Origin: CANKHA01 sp035699705
GTDB taxonomy: Bacteria; Pseudomonadota; Alphaproteobacteria; Rhizobiales; Xanthobacteraceae
Length of the DNA stretch: 11,495 nucleotides
Direction: 5' to 3'
Assembly (NCBI GenBank): GCA_035699705.1
Contig: DASSPI010000181.1
Span: 1 to 11,495 of the forward strand
Both the position numbers and the translations under genes were made by a program. How positions within the stretch are numbered: position 1 is the first letter of the stretch; each line of letters opens with the position of its first letter. The notes beneath the pieces were generated by a model that had not been told where the DNA came from, made no database searches, and saw nothing but the letters and a program-made list of their open reading frames with translations. This document shows positions 1 through 6,283 of this stretch, one piece after another.

Positions 1-294
1 GTTGCCAGCCTTGGTGATCTTGTAGGGGACGAGCTTCTTGTCCTTCTCCACCATCGGATCGTCGTAGCGCCGACCGATCAGGCGCTTGACCGCGAAGATG
101 GTCTTTTCCGGATTGGTGACCGCCTGGCGCTTGGCCGGCTGGCCCACGAGGCGCTCGCCGTCGTCGGTAAATGCGACAATGGACGGCGTGGTGCGCGCGC
201 CTTCGGCGTTTTCAATAACTTTCGGCGTCTTGCCTTCCATCACGGCGACGCAGGAATTCGTCGTCCCGAGATCGATGCCAATGACCTTGCCCAT
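1..294 (-). CDS. dnaK: DnaK (Hsp70 chaperone), N-terminal 98 residues, cut by window edge
   Basis: Reading right to left from the ATG at 294, the frame is open to the window edge and gives the start of the Hsp70 ATPase domain. MGKVIGIDLGTTNSCVAV at residues 1-18 is the first phosphate-binding loop of the actin-like fold. It is followed by the family motifs EGARTTPSIVAF (about residues 31-42), GQPAKRQAVTNP (about 51-62) and FAVKRLIGR (about 67-75). DnaK binds and releases unfolded peptides in the cytoplasm using ATP, with DnaJ and GrpE as partners. The start is supported by a GAGAGGA ribosome-binding site seven bases upstream (302-308). The rest of the gene lies outside the window, so dnaJ cannot be checked. 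grpE and hrcA lie upstream in the same direction, but a 375-base gap with its own promoter candidate suggests dnaK is transcribed separately. Confidence 0.97.
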   Translation of the reverse strand, partial: MGKVIGIDLGTTNSCVAVMEGKTPKVIENAEGARTTPSIVAFTDDGERLVGQPAKRQAVTNPEKTIFAVKRLIGRRYDDPMVEKDKKLVPYKITKAGN

Positions 295-365
295 GACTTT
301 TTCCTCTCATGTTTCGGCAGGTCGGCCCGGCCCTTTTCGGCACCTGGGCGGAAACTATTCGCGGA

Positions 366-422
366 GCAAACCGCGCAAGCCTCTTGCCGACCCCCAACCG
401 TGGTTTGCGCCGCAAACCGCGG
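366..422 (-). promoter_or_regulatory. dnaK leader with two mutually exclusive hairpins
   Basis: The probable dnaK 5' leader has GCAAACCGCG (plus-strand reading) twice, at 366-375 and 412-421, with one complementary GGTTTGC at 402-408 between them. In the dnaK transcript the single GCAAACC can pair either with the near copy (402-408 with 412-418, three-base loop, extended by CCG/CGG at 398-400 and 420-422) or with the far copy at 366-372. The near pairing is a tight hairpin of about 11 pairs including one wobble. Whether the two pairings regulate anything is inference; the repeats themselves are plain. Confidence 0.5.
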
Positions 423-433
423 CGTTATTGGTC

Positions 434-461
434 ATATAGGAGAGCCCAATTTTGCCGCAAG
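434..461 (-). promoter_or_regulatory. Candidate heat-shock (RpoH-type) promoter of dnaK
   Basis: On the minus strand, CTTGCG (458-461 is the CTTG) is followed after 15 bases by CCTATAT (440-434). A CTTG -35 with a C-rich, AT-ending -10 at this spacing resembles alphaproteobacterial RpoH (sigma-32) promoters. The same bases also read as TTGCGG-N16-TATATG, a passable housekeeping promoter, so the sigma factor is not settled. It would start transcription near 427 and leave a leader of about 130 bases before the dnaK ATG. The rest of the 295-669 gap shows no gene and no terminator with a T tail after grpE. Confidence 0.5.
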
Positions 462-669
462 GCAGCCGATCAAGAATTCTCCAATGGAGGCAGGCCGCTG
501 TGGCGCAAAGAACGTTAACCGGCCACCACCGGAGCGGTAACCGGTCCGCGGGTGGGCCGCAGGCATGGCCTGTCGTTGAGAAGATGAGGGCAGCCGCGCC
601 GTATCGGCCCAGCTTGCAGGGCAGGACGCCTGGCAGGCTATCCGATGGCCGGGGAGCTTATCGGCGGCT

Positions 670-1266
670 TTAGGCTGCGGAATCCGGCTGGTCGCCCGCG
701 ACCGGTGCGGGCTTGCTGCCCCCCTTGGAAACGGCGACCAGTGCCGGGCGCAACATGCGCTCGCCGATCATATAACCCGGCTGGATCACCTGCATCACCA
801 TGCCTGAAGGCACCGACTCGTCGGGCACTTCATACATGGCCTGATGCACGTTGGGATCGAACTTCTCTCCCTGCGGATCGAACCGCTTGACCCCGTTCTT
901 TTCCAGCGCCTTCAGCAACTCGCGCTCGGTCAGCTCAACCCCTTCGAGCAGCGTCTTCACGCCCGGATCGGTGGAGCCGCTCAATTCCTGCTGCGCGGCG
1001 TCCAGCGCCCGCTGCATATTATCGGCGATGCCCAGCACATCGCGGGCGAAACTGGCGATGCCATAGGTGCGCGCATCGGCGACCTCGCGCTCGGTCCGCC
1101 GGCGCAGGTTCTCCATTTCCGCCAGCGTGCGCAGGACCTTGTCCTTCAGCTCCGCGGATTCCCGCATCGCCGCCGCCAGCGCCTCGTCCGCCTGCGGCTG
1201 CTCGGCTGTGGTGTTTTCCTCATACGGAGGTCGCGCGGTTTCGTCCGTCATCGTGCCTTCGTCCAT
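670..1266 (-). CDS. grpE: GrpE, nucleotide exchange factor of DnaK
   Basis: GrpE is a cytoplasmic dimer that releases ADP from DnaK and so drives the chaperone cycle. The 198-residue product has normal length and layout. A charged, disordered N-terminus is followed by a long helix (about residues 30-90, with LRTLAEMENLRRRTEREVADA) that forms the dimer coiled coil. A C-terminal beta domain carries the family signature FDPNVHQAMYEVPDESVPSG and then GYMIGERMLRPALVAVSKG (about residues 133-181). The ATG at 1266 has no good ribosome-binding site and is preceded by a small hairpin (TCCCGG/CCGGGA, 1268-1283). The next in-frame ATG at 1251 has GAAGG four bases before it and would give 193 residues, so it may be the true start. 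The gene lies 70 bases after hrcA in the same direction, probably in one transcript. Confidence 0.97.
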   Translation of the reverse strand: MDEGTMTDETARPPYEENTTAEQPQADEALAAAMRESAELKDKVLRTLAEMENLRRRTEREVADARTYGIASFARDVLGIADNMQRALDAAQQELSGSTDPGVKTLLEGVELTERELLKALEKNGVKRFDPQGEKFDPNVHQAMYEVPDESVPSGMVMQVIQPGYMIGERMLRPALVAVSKGGSKPAPVAGDQPDSAA

Positions 1267-1336
1267 GTCCCGGATGACCGGGATATCAAGCTTCGAGCGG
1301 CAAAAATCAAGCCGTGGGGCAGCTCAGAGTTCCCGA

Positions 1337-2419
1337 TCAGGCTCCAAGCAGCTTGCTGACCACCTTGGCGGTGTAATCCACCATCGGGATCACCCGGGCA
1401 TAGTTCAGCCGCGTCGGCCCGATCACCCCGATCACCCCGACGATGCGGCCGGCGGCGTCGCGGTAGGGCGAGATGATGGTGGAGGAGCCCGAGAGCGAGA
1501 ACAGGTTGTTTTCCGAGCCAATGAAGATGCGCACGCCGTCGGCCTGCTCGGCGCGGCCGAGGAGATCGGCTACCCCGCGCTTGGTTTCCAGATCGTCGAA
1601 CAACAGCCGCACGCGTTCCAGGTCTTCCAGCGCTTTCAGGTCGTCGAGCAGGTTAGCGTGGCCGCGCACGATCAACTGGCGCTGCTCGCTTTCGCCGCCC
1701 GACCAACTCGCCATTCCGGTCGAGATGATTTTTTGCGTGAGCTGGTCGAGCTCCGCCTTGCCGGCCTCCATGGCACGGTCGAGATCGGCCTTGGCGTCGC
1801 CCAGCGTCCTGCCGCGGATGCGGGCGTTGAGGAAATTGCTCGCCTCGGTCAACGAAGACGTCGGCAGTCCGGCGGGTACCGCGAGCACGCGGTTCTCCAC
1901 CTGCCCGTCTTCCGCCACCAGCACGGCCAGCGCGCGCTCCGGCTCGAGCCGGACGAATTCGATATGCTTGAGCCGCGTATTCGCCTTGGCGGTGAGCACC
2001 ACGCCGGCGGAACGGGTCAGGCCCGAGAGCAAGGATGACGCTTCCGTCAGCACCGCCTCGACCGATTTGGTCGAGCCTGCCGCCGCCACCTGCGCCTCGA
2101 TCGCGCGGCGCTCCTGCTCGGTGACGTCGCCGACCTGCATCAATGCGTCGACGAAAAAGCGCAGCCCCAGTTCGGTGGGCCGCCGGCCGGCCGAGGTATG
2201 CGGCGCGTAAACCAGCCCGAGCTGTTCCAGATCCGACATCACGTTGCGCACCGACGCCGGCGAGAGCGTCATCGGGATCAGACGCGAAATGTGGCGCGAG
2301 CCCACCGGCTCGCCGGTGGCGAGATAATTCTCCACGATCTGGCGAAAAATCTCCCGCGAGCGCTCGTTGAGTTGAGCGAGGCTCACCTGGGTCGCGCCGA
2401 TGGGAACGTCCTGGGACAT
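1337..2419 (-). CDS. hrcA: HrcA, heat-inducible transcription repressor
   Basis: HrcA represses chaperone genes by binding CIRCE operators and depends on GroEL for its active form. The 360-residue protein shows the family layout. An N-terminal winged-helix domain (about residues 18-85) includes REIFRQIVENYLATGEPVGS, then SPASVRNVMSDLEQLGLV as the recognition region, then HTSAGRRPTELGLRFFVD. A long ligand- and dimer-forming domain ends with SLSGSSTIISPYRDAAGR and GVIGVIGPTRLNYARVIPMVDYTA. The ATG at 2419 is ten bases after a GAGGAG ribosome-binding site that lies in a hairpin (see 2428-2441). The gene is divergent from rph and followed by grpE. I found no CIRCE consensus in front of hrcA, grpE or dnaK, so its targets (groESL is the usual one in this group) are probably outside the window. 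Confidence 0.97.
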   Translation of the reverse strand: MSQDVPIGATQVSLAQLNERSREIFRQIVENYLATGEPVGSRHISRLIPMTLSPASVRNVMSDLEQLGLVYAPHTSAGRRPTELGLRFFVDALMQVGDVTEQERRAIEAQVAAAGSTKSVEAVLTEASSLLSGLTRSAGVVLTAKANTRLKHIEFVRLEPERALAVLVAEDGQVENRVLAVPAGLPTSSLTEASNFLNARIRGRTLGDAKADLDRAMEAGKAELDQLTQKIISTGMASWSGGESEQRQLIVRGHANLLDDLKALEDLERVRLLFDDLETKRGVADLLGRAEQADGVRIFIGSENNLFSLSGSSTIISPYRDAAGRIVGVIGVIGPTRLNYARVIPMVDYTAKVVSKLLGA

Positions 2420-2427
2420 ATTTTCTT

Positions 2428-2441
2428 GGCTCCTCAGAGCC
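2428..2441 (-). promoter_or_regulatory. Hairpin holding the hrcA ribosome-binding site
   Basis: On the minus strand GGCTC-TGAG-GAGCC forms a five-pair stem with a four-base loop. The Shine-Dalgarno GAGGAG (2435-2430) is split between the loop and the 3' arm, ten bases before the hrcA ATG. A short stem of this strength could melt with warming, but any thermosensor role is inference. Confidence 0.45.
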
Positions 2442-2548
2442 TAAATTGTCCGTCCGGCGATGCCGGCGCAAGCATTTAAACTGGTGCCCCGCTTCCGAAG
2501 TTCGCGATACGCCGCGGCCTCCTTTGACACGAATGTCGGAAGCAAAGG

Positions 2549-2577
2549 GGCACTCGCGCGTTTATGGTTCTAGTGCC
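2549..2577. repeat. Inverted repeat in the hrcA-rph divergent region
   Basis: GGCACT (2549-2554) and AGTGCC (2572-2577) are perfect six-base inverted arms 17 bases apart, midway between the divergent hrcA and rph starts. The left arm reads GCACTC, as in half of a CIRCE operator, but the spacing is not the nine bases of CIRCE and the outer TTA/TAA are absent. The 311-base region 2420-2730 otherwise has no credible gene. Confidence 0.3.
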
Positions 2578-2604
2578 GCTTTTCGATTTGAACCTGACTG
2601 ACTT

Positions 2605-2640
2605 TGCCGCCGGCTCGACAGGGACTTCCAGTCGGCGGCA
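2605..2640 (+). repeat. Stem-loop in the rph leader
   Basis: TGCCGCCG (2605-2612) pairs perfectly with CGGCGGCA (2633-2640) across a 20-base spacer, about 90 bases before the rph start. It could fold in the leader RNA. There is no T run after it, so it is not a standard terminator. Confidence 0.35.
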
Positions 2641-2730
2641 CGAGCCCGGCAAATCCGGCCTTGTCGCCGCCTGCCTCGCCACCTAAAAGCGTGACCCTGG
2701 CATTCCCGGTTGACCTGAAGGAGATTCCCT

Positions 2731-3447
2731 ATGCGGCCGAGCCGCCGACAGCCCGACGAGCTGCGCGCCGTAGCGCTGGAGCGCGGCGTGGTGAAATACG
2801 CCGAGGGCTCGTGTTTCGTGAAATTCGGCGACACTCATGTGCTGGTCACCGCCACGCTGGAAGACCGCCTGCCGCCCTGGCTGAAAGGCCAGCAGCGCGG
2901 CTGGGTTACGGCGGAATACGGCATGCTGCCGCGCGCCACGCAGGAACGCACCCGGCGCGAGGCTTCCGCCGGCAAACAGAACGGCCGCACGGTGGAGATC
3001 CAGCGCCTGATCGGGCGCTCGCTGCGCTCGGTGATCAATCTTGAAGCCTTGGGCGAGCGGCAGATCACCGTGGATTGCGACGTGATCCAGGCCGACGGCG
3101 GCACCCGCACGGCTGCCATCACCGGCGCCTGGGTGGCGCTGTATGACTGCATCGCCTGGATGAAATCGCGCGAGATGCTGACGCGCGGCGAGCCGATCAA
3201 GGATCACATCGCGGCGATCTCCTGCGGCGTCTGCAGCGGCACGGCGGTTCTCGACCTCGATTACGCGGAAGATTCCGAAGCCGACACCGACGCGAACTTC
3301 GTCATGACCGGCACCGGCAATATCGTCGAGATCCAGGGCACCGCGGAGAAGATCCCGTTCTCCGAAGAGCAGTTCCTCGCGCTGCTCGCGCTTGCGCGCA
3401 AAGGCATCGGAAAGCTGGTCGATCTGCAGAAGATGGCGGTGACGTGA
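2731..3447 (+). CDS. rph: RNase PH, tRNA 3'-end processing exoribonuclease
   Basis: RNase PH is a phosphate-dependent 3'-5' exoribonuclease that trims tRNA precursors down to the CCA end, working as a hexameric ring in the cytoplasm. The product has 238 residues, the normal length, and all expected blocks. These are MRPSRRQPDELR at the N-terminus, GWVTAEYGMLPRAT (about 57-70), RTVEIQRLIGRSLR (86-99, phosphate-binding arginine region), QADGGTRTAAITG (120-132) and the acidic DLDYAEDSEADTD (175-187), which belongs to the catalytic metal site. The ATG at 2731 has a strong AAGGAG ribosome-binding site eight bases upstream (2718-2723). It overlaps rdgB by four bases, so the two are translated from one message, an arrangement common in this bacterial group. 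Confidence 0.97.
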   Translation: MRPSRRQPDELRAVALERGVVKYAEGSCFVKFGDTHVLVTATLEDRLPPWLKGQQRGWVTAEYGMLPRATQERTRREASAGKQNGRTVEIQRLIGRSLRSVINLEALGERQITVDCDVIQADGGTRTAAITGAWVALYDCIAWMKSREMLTRGEPIKDHIAAISCGVCSGTAVLDLDYAEDSEADTDANFVMTGTGNIVEIQGTAEKIPFSEEQFLALLALARKGIGKLVDLQKMAVT

Positions 3448-4106
3448 GCCGGCCTGCCCCATCCGCAGCATCGGCGGCGCATCGCCGCCTCGAAGGCCGG
3501 GTCGTGATCGCCACGCATAATTCCGGAAAGCTGAGAGAGCTGCGCGAACTGCTGTCGCCCTACGGCATCGAAGCGGTGTCGGCGGGTGAACTCGCGCTCA
3601 CCGAGCCGGAGGAAACCGGCACGAGCTTTCGCGCCAATGCGCGCATCAAGGCGCAGGCCGCCGCGGCCGCGGCGAAGCTGCCGGCCTTTGCCGACGATTC
3701 AGGGCTTGCGGTGGAAGCGCTCGACGGCGCGCCCGGCATCCAATCGGCGCGCTGGGCGGGCGAGAACAAGGACTTCGCGGGCGCGATGCAGAAGATCGAA
3801 AACCTGCTGCGCGAGCGCAAGGCCGGCGACCGGCGCGCGCATTTCGTCTCCGCGCTTTGCGTCGCCTGGCCCGACGGGCATGTCGAGGAATTCGAAGGCC
3901 GCGTCGACGGCACGCTGGTCTGGCCGCCGCGCGGAACCGCCGGTTTCGGCTACGACCCGATCTTCCTACCGGACGGCCACACGCGCACATTCGGAGAGAT
4001 GAGCGCGGAGGAAAAACACGGGCTACCGCCGAAGGGCAAAGGCCTCTCGCACCGTGCGCGGGCCTTCCTGCAGCTGGCGGAGGCTTGCCTACAGGCTAGC
4101 CAGTAG
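3444..4106 (+). CDS. rdgB: RdgB/HAM1 dITP/XTP pyrophosphatase with an altered C-terminal tail
   Basis: RdgB hydrolyses dITP, XTP and related non-canonical purine triphosphates to the monophosphates and keeps deaminated bases out of DNA. The 220-residue protein has the substrate motif ATHNSGKLREL (23-33), FADDSGL (82-88) with the likely catalytic aspartate, GAPGIQSARWAG (95-106), GFGYDPIF (167-174) and the closing EEKHGLPPKGKGLSHRARAF (189-208). The start is a GTG at 3444 that overlaps the rph stop (GTGA), and the extra 15 N-terminal residues carry no motif. The last residues, QASQ, appear to come from an insertion. A second copy of the gene's 3' end at 4990-5050 encodes the same run ending in PPVTNR, which I take to be the original tail. 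All catalytic motifs lie upstream of the change, so activity is probably kept. Confidence 0.96.
   Translation: MSRPAPSAASAAHRRLEGRVVIATHNSGKLRELRELLSPYGIEAVSAGELALTEPEETGTSFRANARIKAQAAAAAAKLPAFADDSGLAVEALDGAPGIQSARWAGENKDFAGAMQKIENLLRERKAGDRRAHFVSALCVAWPDGHVEEFEGRVDGTLVWPPRGTAGFGYDPIFLPDGHTRTFGEMSAEEKHGLPPKGKGLSHRARAFLQLAEACLQASQ
4051..4090 (+). repeat. Left direct repeat of the rdgB islet (within rdgB 3' end)
   Basis: These 40 bases of rdgB coding sequence recur at 4990-5029 in the same orientation with three mismatches (4052, 4055 and 4076). The last 35 bases match with a single mismatch. The two copies are offset by 939 bases and similarity stops sharply after 4090. In both copies the rdgB frame reads R-A-R-A-F-L-Q-L-A-E-A-C-L. 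Confidence 0.9.
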
Positions 4107-4860
4107 GCTTCGCGTGCTCCGACATGAAGGTAGTATCCCGCGTGATCGGACGTTTATGTCCGGAGATACGACGGAGAATTGCCGATAGTGCAAACCACCG
4201 ATCGAAGGGGCTGCTGCCGCTCTTGTCGGCCGCGAGTTTCTCAAAACTGTACCCGGCGGCTTCGCGGGCGAGGTCGCCAACGGTGTGAATTCGGCGTGGA
4301 ATGTTTCCAAATACCTGGTGCCACAGATAATGGATACTGACGCCGAGCACCAATGCGGCAAGTAGCACTAATATAATAGCCCAGCCTTTAGAAAGGCCTG
4401 TTATCGAGTGCATCAATATTGCCAAATACAAACCAGATGCGGATAGCAGCGCGTATACAAGGCCCCTTACCCATTTTTCGCCGCGTTCGGGTAGCCAGCG
4501 CCCCATCGGGGTTTCAAGTGATGGAAGCTCAAGTGCTGAGCTTAAGGATAGGTCTTTCCATTTGCGTGAGATTGAACGGGGTTGAATGCCTTCCAGAATA
4601 GAAATTGGTGTTTCTGGTCTAATCTCAGTTTGTACTCCCATCGACCGGAGGCCCTTGCGCAGCCGGTAAAAGGCCGCTTGCGACAAACACGCTCGCGTAT
4701 CTGCTGATAGCAACTTCAATTCCATCAGATCGTGAAGTTCACCGACATTGCGTACCCTTTCAGCTTCGGCGTCGGTCAACTTGATACCGAACGCTCGCTC
4801 AACATCGTAGATGACATCCAGGTCGTCGCCATCTCCAACAAGGGCCAATGTGTCTCGCAT
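4096..4860 (-). CDS. Two-transmembrane protein with degenerate acyl-carrier-like ends, unknown function
   Basis: I do not recognise a named gene. The 254-residue product begins with GDDLDVIYDVERAFGIKL and an AEAERVRNVGELHDL stretch (about residues 11-45). This resembles helices II-IV of an acyl carrier protein, but the serine that carries phosphopantetheine is missing. A soluble linker with CLSQAAFYRLRKGL (58-71) follows, then two hydrophobic segments (about 131-154 and 158-180) likely to cross the membrane. The tail has HTVGDLAREAAGY (192-204) and an ILRRISGHKRPITRDTTF stretch (228-245) resembling helix I of an acyl carrier protein, so the pieces come in swapped order. From memory, uncharacterised proteobacterial proteins share this layout. 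An in-frame stop two codons upstream (4864-4866) fixes the N-terminus, and AGGTGA lies close before the ATG. G+C is far lower than in neighbours (about 43% by eye in 4381-4440 and 4561-4620). The gene overlaps the rdgB end by 11 bases and sits inside direct repeats, so it was probably acquired. Confidence 0.8.
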   Translation of the reverse strand: MRDTLALVGDGDDLDVIYDVERAFGIKLTDAEAERVRNVGELHDLMELKLLSADTRACLSQAAFYRLRKGLRSMGVQTEIRPETPISILEGIQPRSISRKWKDLSLSSALELPSLETPMGRWLPERGEKWVRGLVYALLSASGLYLAILMHSITGLSKGWAIILVLLAALVLGVSIHYLWHQVFGNIPRRIHTVGDLAREAAGYSFEKLAADKSGSSPFDRWFALSAILRRISGHKRPITRDTTFMSEHAKPTG

Positions 4861-4989
4861 GCGTCACCTGTCGATAGGAAAGCGTCAGTGTACAGCGTGA
4901 CTATTAGAAAAACACCACGACCTTCCCTGCCCGCTTCTCGATGAAATGCGTCCCTGGGTAAGAAAATGAAGATAAATAAGGGCTTTATG

Positions 4990-5029
4990 ATCGCGCGCGG
5001 GCCTTCCTGCAGCTCGCGGAGGCTTGCCT
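4990..5029 (+). repeat. Right direct repeat of the rdgB islet
   Basis: Second copy of the 40-base rdgB 3'-end sequence found at 4051-4090, with three mismatches. Together the copies bound an AT-richer stretch carrying one opposite-strand gene. I see no integrase, transposase or terminal inverted repeats inside. Confidence 0.9.
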
Positions 5030-5050
5030 GCCGCCGGTAACCAATCGCTA
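4990..5050 (+). pseudogene. Displaced original 3' end of rdgB
   Basis: Reading in the rdgB frame from 4991 gives RARAFLQLAEACL, identical to RdgB residues 204-216, then PPVTNR and a TAA at 5048-5050. It has no start codon and no upstream coding sequence, so it is a remnant. It shows where rdgB ended before the islet entered, about 75 bases before hemW. Confidence 0.8.
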
Positions 5051-5065
5051 AAATTTTAACGGCTT

Positions 5066-5096
5066 GTCACAGGCGAATGCGCCTTGCCCCTGTGAC
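5066..5096 (+). promoter_or_regulatory. Inverted repeat upstream of hemW
   Basis: GTCACAGG (5066-5073) and CCTGTGAC (5089-5096) are perfect eight-base inverted arms 15 bases apart. The right arm overlaps the candidate -35 of the hemW promoter, which would suit a repressor operator. The regulator is unknown; a stem-loop in read-through RNA is the alternative. Confidence 0.4.
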
Positions 5097-5119
5097 CAGA
5101 CCGCGGCGCACCCTATAAA
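5092..5119 (+). promoter_or_regulatory. Candidate hemW promoter, possibly giving a leaderless mRNA
   Basis: GTGACC (5092-5097) and TATAAA (5114-5119) are 16 bases apart. The TATAAA ends six bases before the hemW ATG, so transcription from it would start at or next to the A of the start codon (5126). No Shine-Dalgarno sequence is visible in front of hemW, which fits leaderless translation. This is inferred from spacing only. Confidence 0.4.
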
Positions 5120-5125
5120 GTTAAC

Positions 5126-6283
5126 ATGTCATTAACCCAGCCATCCGCTTTCGGCGTCTACCTGCACTGGCCCTTCTGCCTGTCGAAGTGCCCGTATTGC
5201 GACTTCAACAGCCATGTGCGCCACGGCGGCATCGACGAGGAGCGCTACATCCGCGCCTTCGCCTCGGAGATCGCGGCCACCGCCGAGCGCATCCCCGGAC
5301 GCGAAGTCTCCACCATCTTCTTCGGCGGCGGCACGCCATCGCTGATGCAGCCGTCCACCGTGCAGGCGATCCTCGATGCCATCGCCAGCCGCTGGAGCGT
5401 CGCACGCGACGTGGAAGTCACGCTGGAAGCCAATCCCACCAGCGTGGACGCCACCCGCTTTCGCGGTTATCGCGCAGCCGGGGTCAACCGCGTATCGCTC
5501 GGCGTGCAGGCGCTGGATGATGTGGCGCTGAAGGAGCTCGGACGATTGCATTCCGCGCGCGAAGCGCTCGATGCGGTCGCGGTCGCGCGCTCGATCTTCG
5601 AGCGCTATTCCTTCGACCTGATCTATGCGCGGCCAAGGCAGACGCCGCAGGCCTGGGCGGAGGAATTACAGCGCGCCATCGCGGAAGCGGCGGAGCACCT
5701 GTCGCTGTATCAACTGACCATCGAGCCGGACACGCCGTTCTACGCCCTGCATAAGAGCGGCAAGCTGGTGATCCCCGACGAGGATTTGGGGCGCGAGCTT
5801 TACGACGTCACGCAGGAAATTTGCGCGCGCGCCGGGCTGCCGGCTTATGAAGTGTCGAACCACGCGCGGCCGGGCGCGGAATGCCGGCACAACCTCGTCT
5901 ATTGGCGCGGGCATGAATATGCCGGCATCGGTCCCGGCGCGCATGGCCGCCTGGAGATCGACGGCGTGCGGCAGGCGACCGCGACCGAGAAGCGGCCTGA
6001 GGCATGGCTCCTGCAAGTGGAGTCGATGGGCCACGGCCTCATCACCGATGAAGCGCTGACGCGCGAAGAGCAGTCGGACGAGCTTTTATTGATGGGGCTT
6101 CGGCTGGCGGAAGGCATCGATCCGCAGCGCTATGCGACGCTGGCGGGACGTCCGCTCGATCCCAAACGGATCACCAACTTGCAGGAAGAAGGCGCGCTGG
6201 AAACCATGCCGGACGGACGCCTGCGCGTGACGCAATCCGGCTTTCCGTTGCTCGATGCGGTGGTGGCGGATTTGGCGGCTTAG
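5126..6283 (+). CDS. hemW: HemW, radical SAM haem chaperone (HemN-like)
   Basis: HemW is a radical SAM protein that binds haem and delivers it to haem enzymes. It was long annotated as an oxygen-independent coproporphyrinogen III oxidase. The 385-residue product carries the iron-sulfur motif HWPFCLSKCPYCDFNSH, with cysteines 18, 22 and 25 (CxxxCxxC). Phenylalanine replaces the fourth cysteine of true HemN, which points to HemW. The SAM-binding FFGGGTPS follows at 65-72, then VTLEANPTS (about 97-105), GVNRVSLGVQALDD (about 119-132), LYQLTIEPDTPFYAL, CRHNLVYW and GIGPGAHGRL. The loop usually read as DLIYGLPGQT in HemW is DLIYARPRQT here, a modest departure. The ATG at 5126 begins where homologues begin but lacks a ribosome-binding site. 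Before the islet entered, hemW probably followed rdgB directly. Confidence 0.95.
   Translation: MSLTQPSAFGVYLHWPFCLSKCPYCDFNSHVRHGGIDEERYIRAFASEIAATAERIPGREVSTIFFGGGTPSLMQPSTVQAILDAIASRWSVARDVEVTLEANPTSVDATRFRGYRAAGVNRVSLGVQALDDVALKELGRLHSAREALDAVAVARSIFERYSFDLIYARPRQTPQAWAEELQRAIAEAAEHLSLYQLTIEPDTPFYALHKSGKLVIPDEDLGRELYDVTQEICARAGLPAYEVSNHARPGAECRHNLVYWRGHEYAGIGPGAHGRLEIDGVRQATATEKRPEAWLLQVESMGHGLITDEALTREEQSDELLLMGLRLAEGIDPQRYATLAGRPLDPKRITNLQEEGALETMPDGRLRVTQSGFPLLDAVVADLAA

Noticed and set aside
86..439. Plus-strand open frame of 117 codons over the dnaK start
   Set aside because: Antisense to dnaK and its leader; no motif and no ribosome-binding site.
1067..2038. Plus-strand open frame of 323 codons opposite hrcA and grpE
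   Set aside because: Shadow of hrcA and grpE; low-complexity serine, arginine and histidine content and no motif.
2549..2577. CIRCE operator for HrcA
   Set aside because: Spacing and outer bases differ from TTAGCACTC-N9-GAGTGCTAA. Kept only as an inverted repeat.
3444..4106. Frameshift or loss of function in rdgB caused by the islet
   Set aside because: All RdgB motifs through SHRARAF are intact and the frame stays open; only the last few residues differ.
4096..4860. Transposase or integrase in the rdgB islet
   Set aside because: The only sizeable open frame has transmembrane segments and acyl-carrier-like pieces, with no recombinase motifs, and no terminal inverted repeats were seen.
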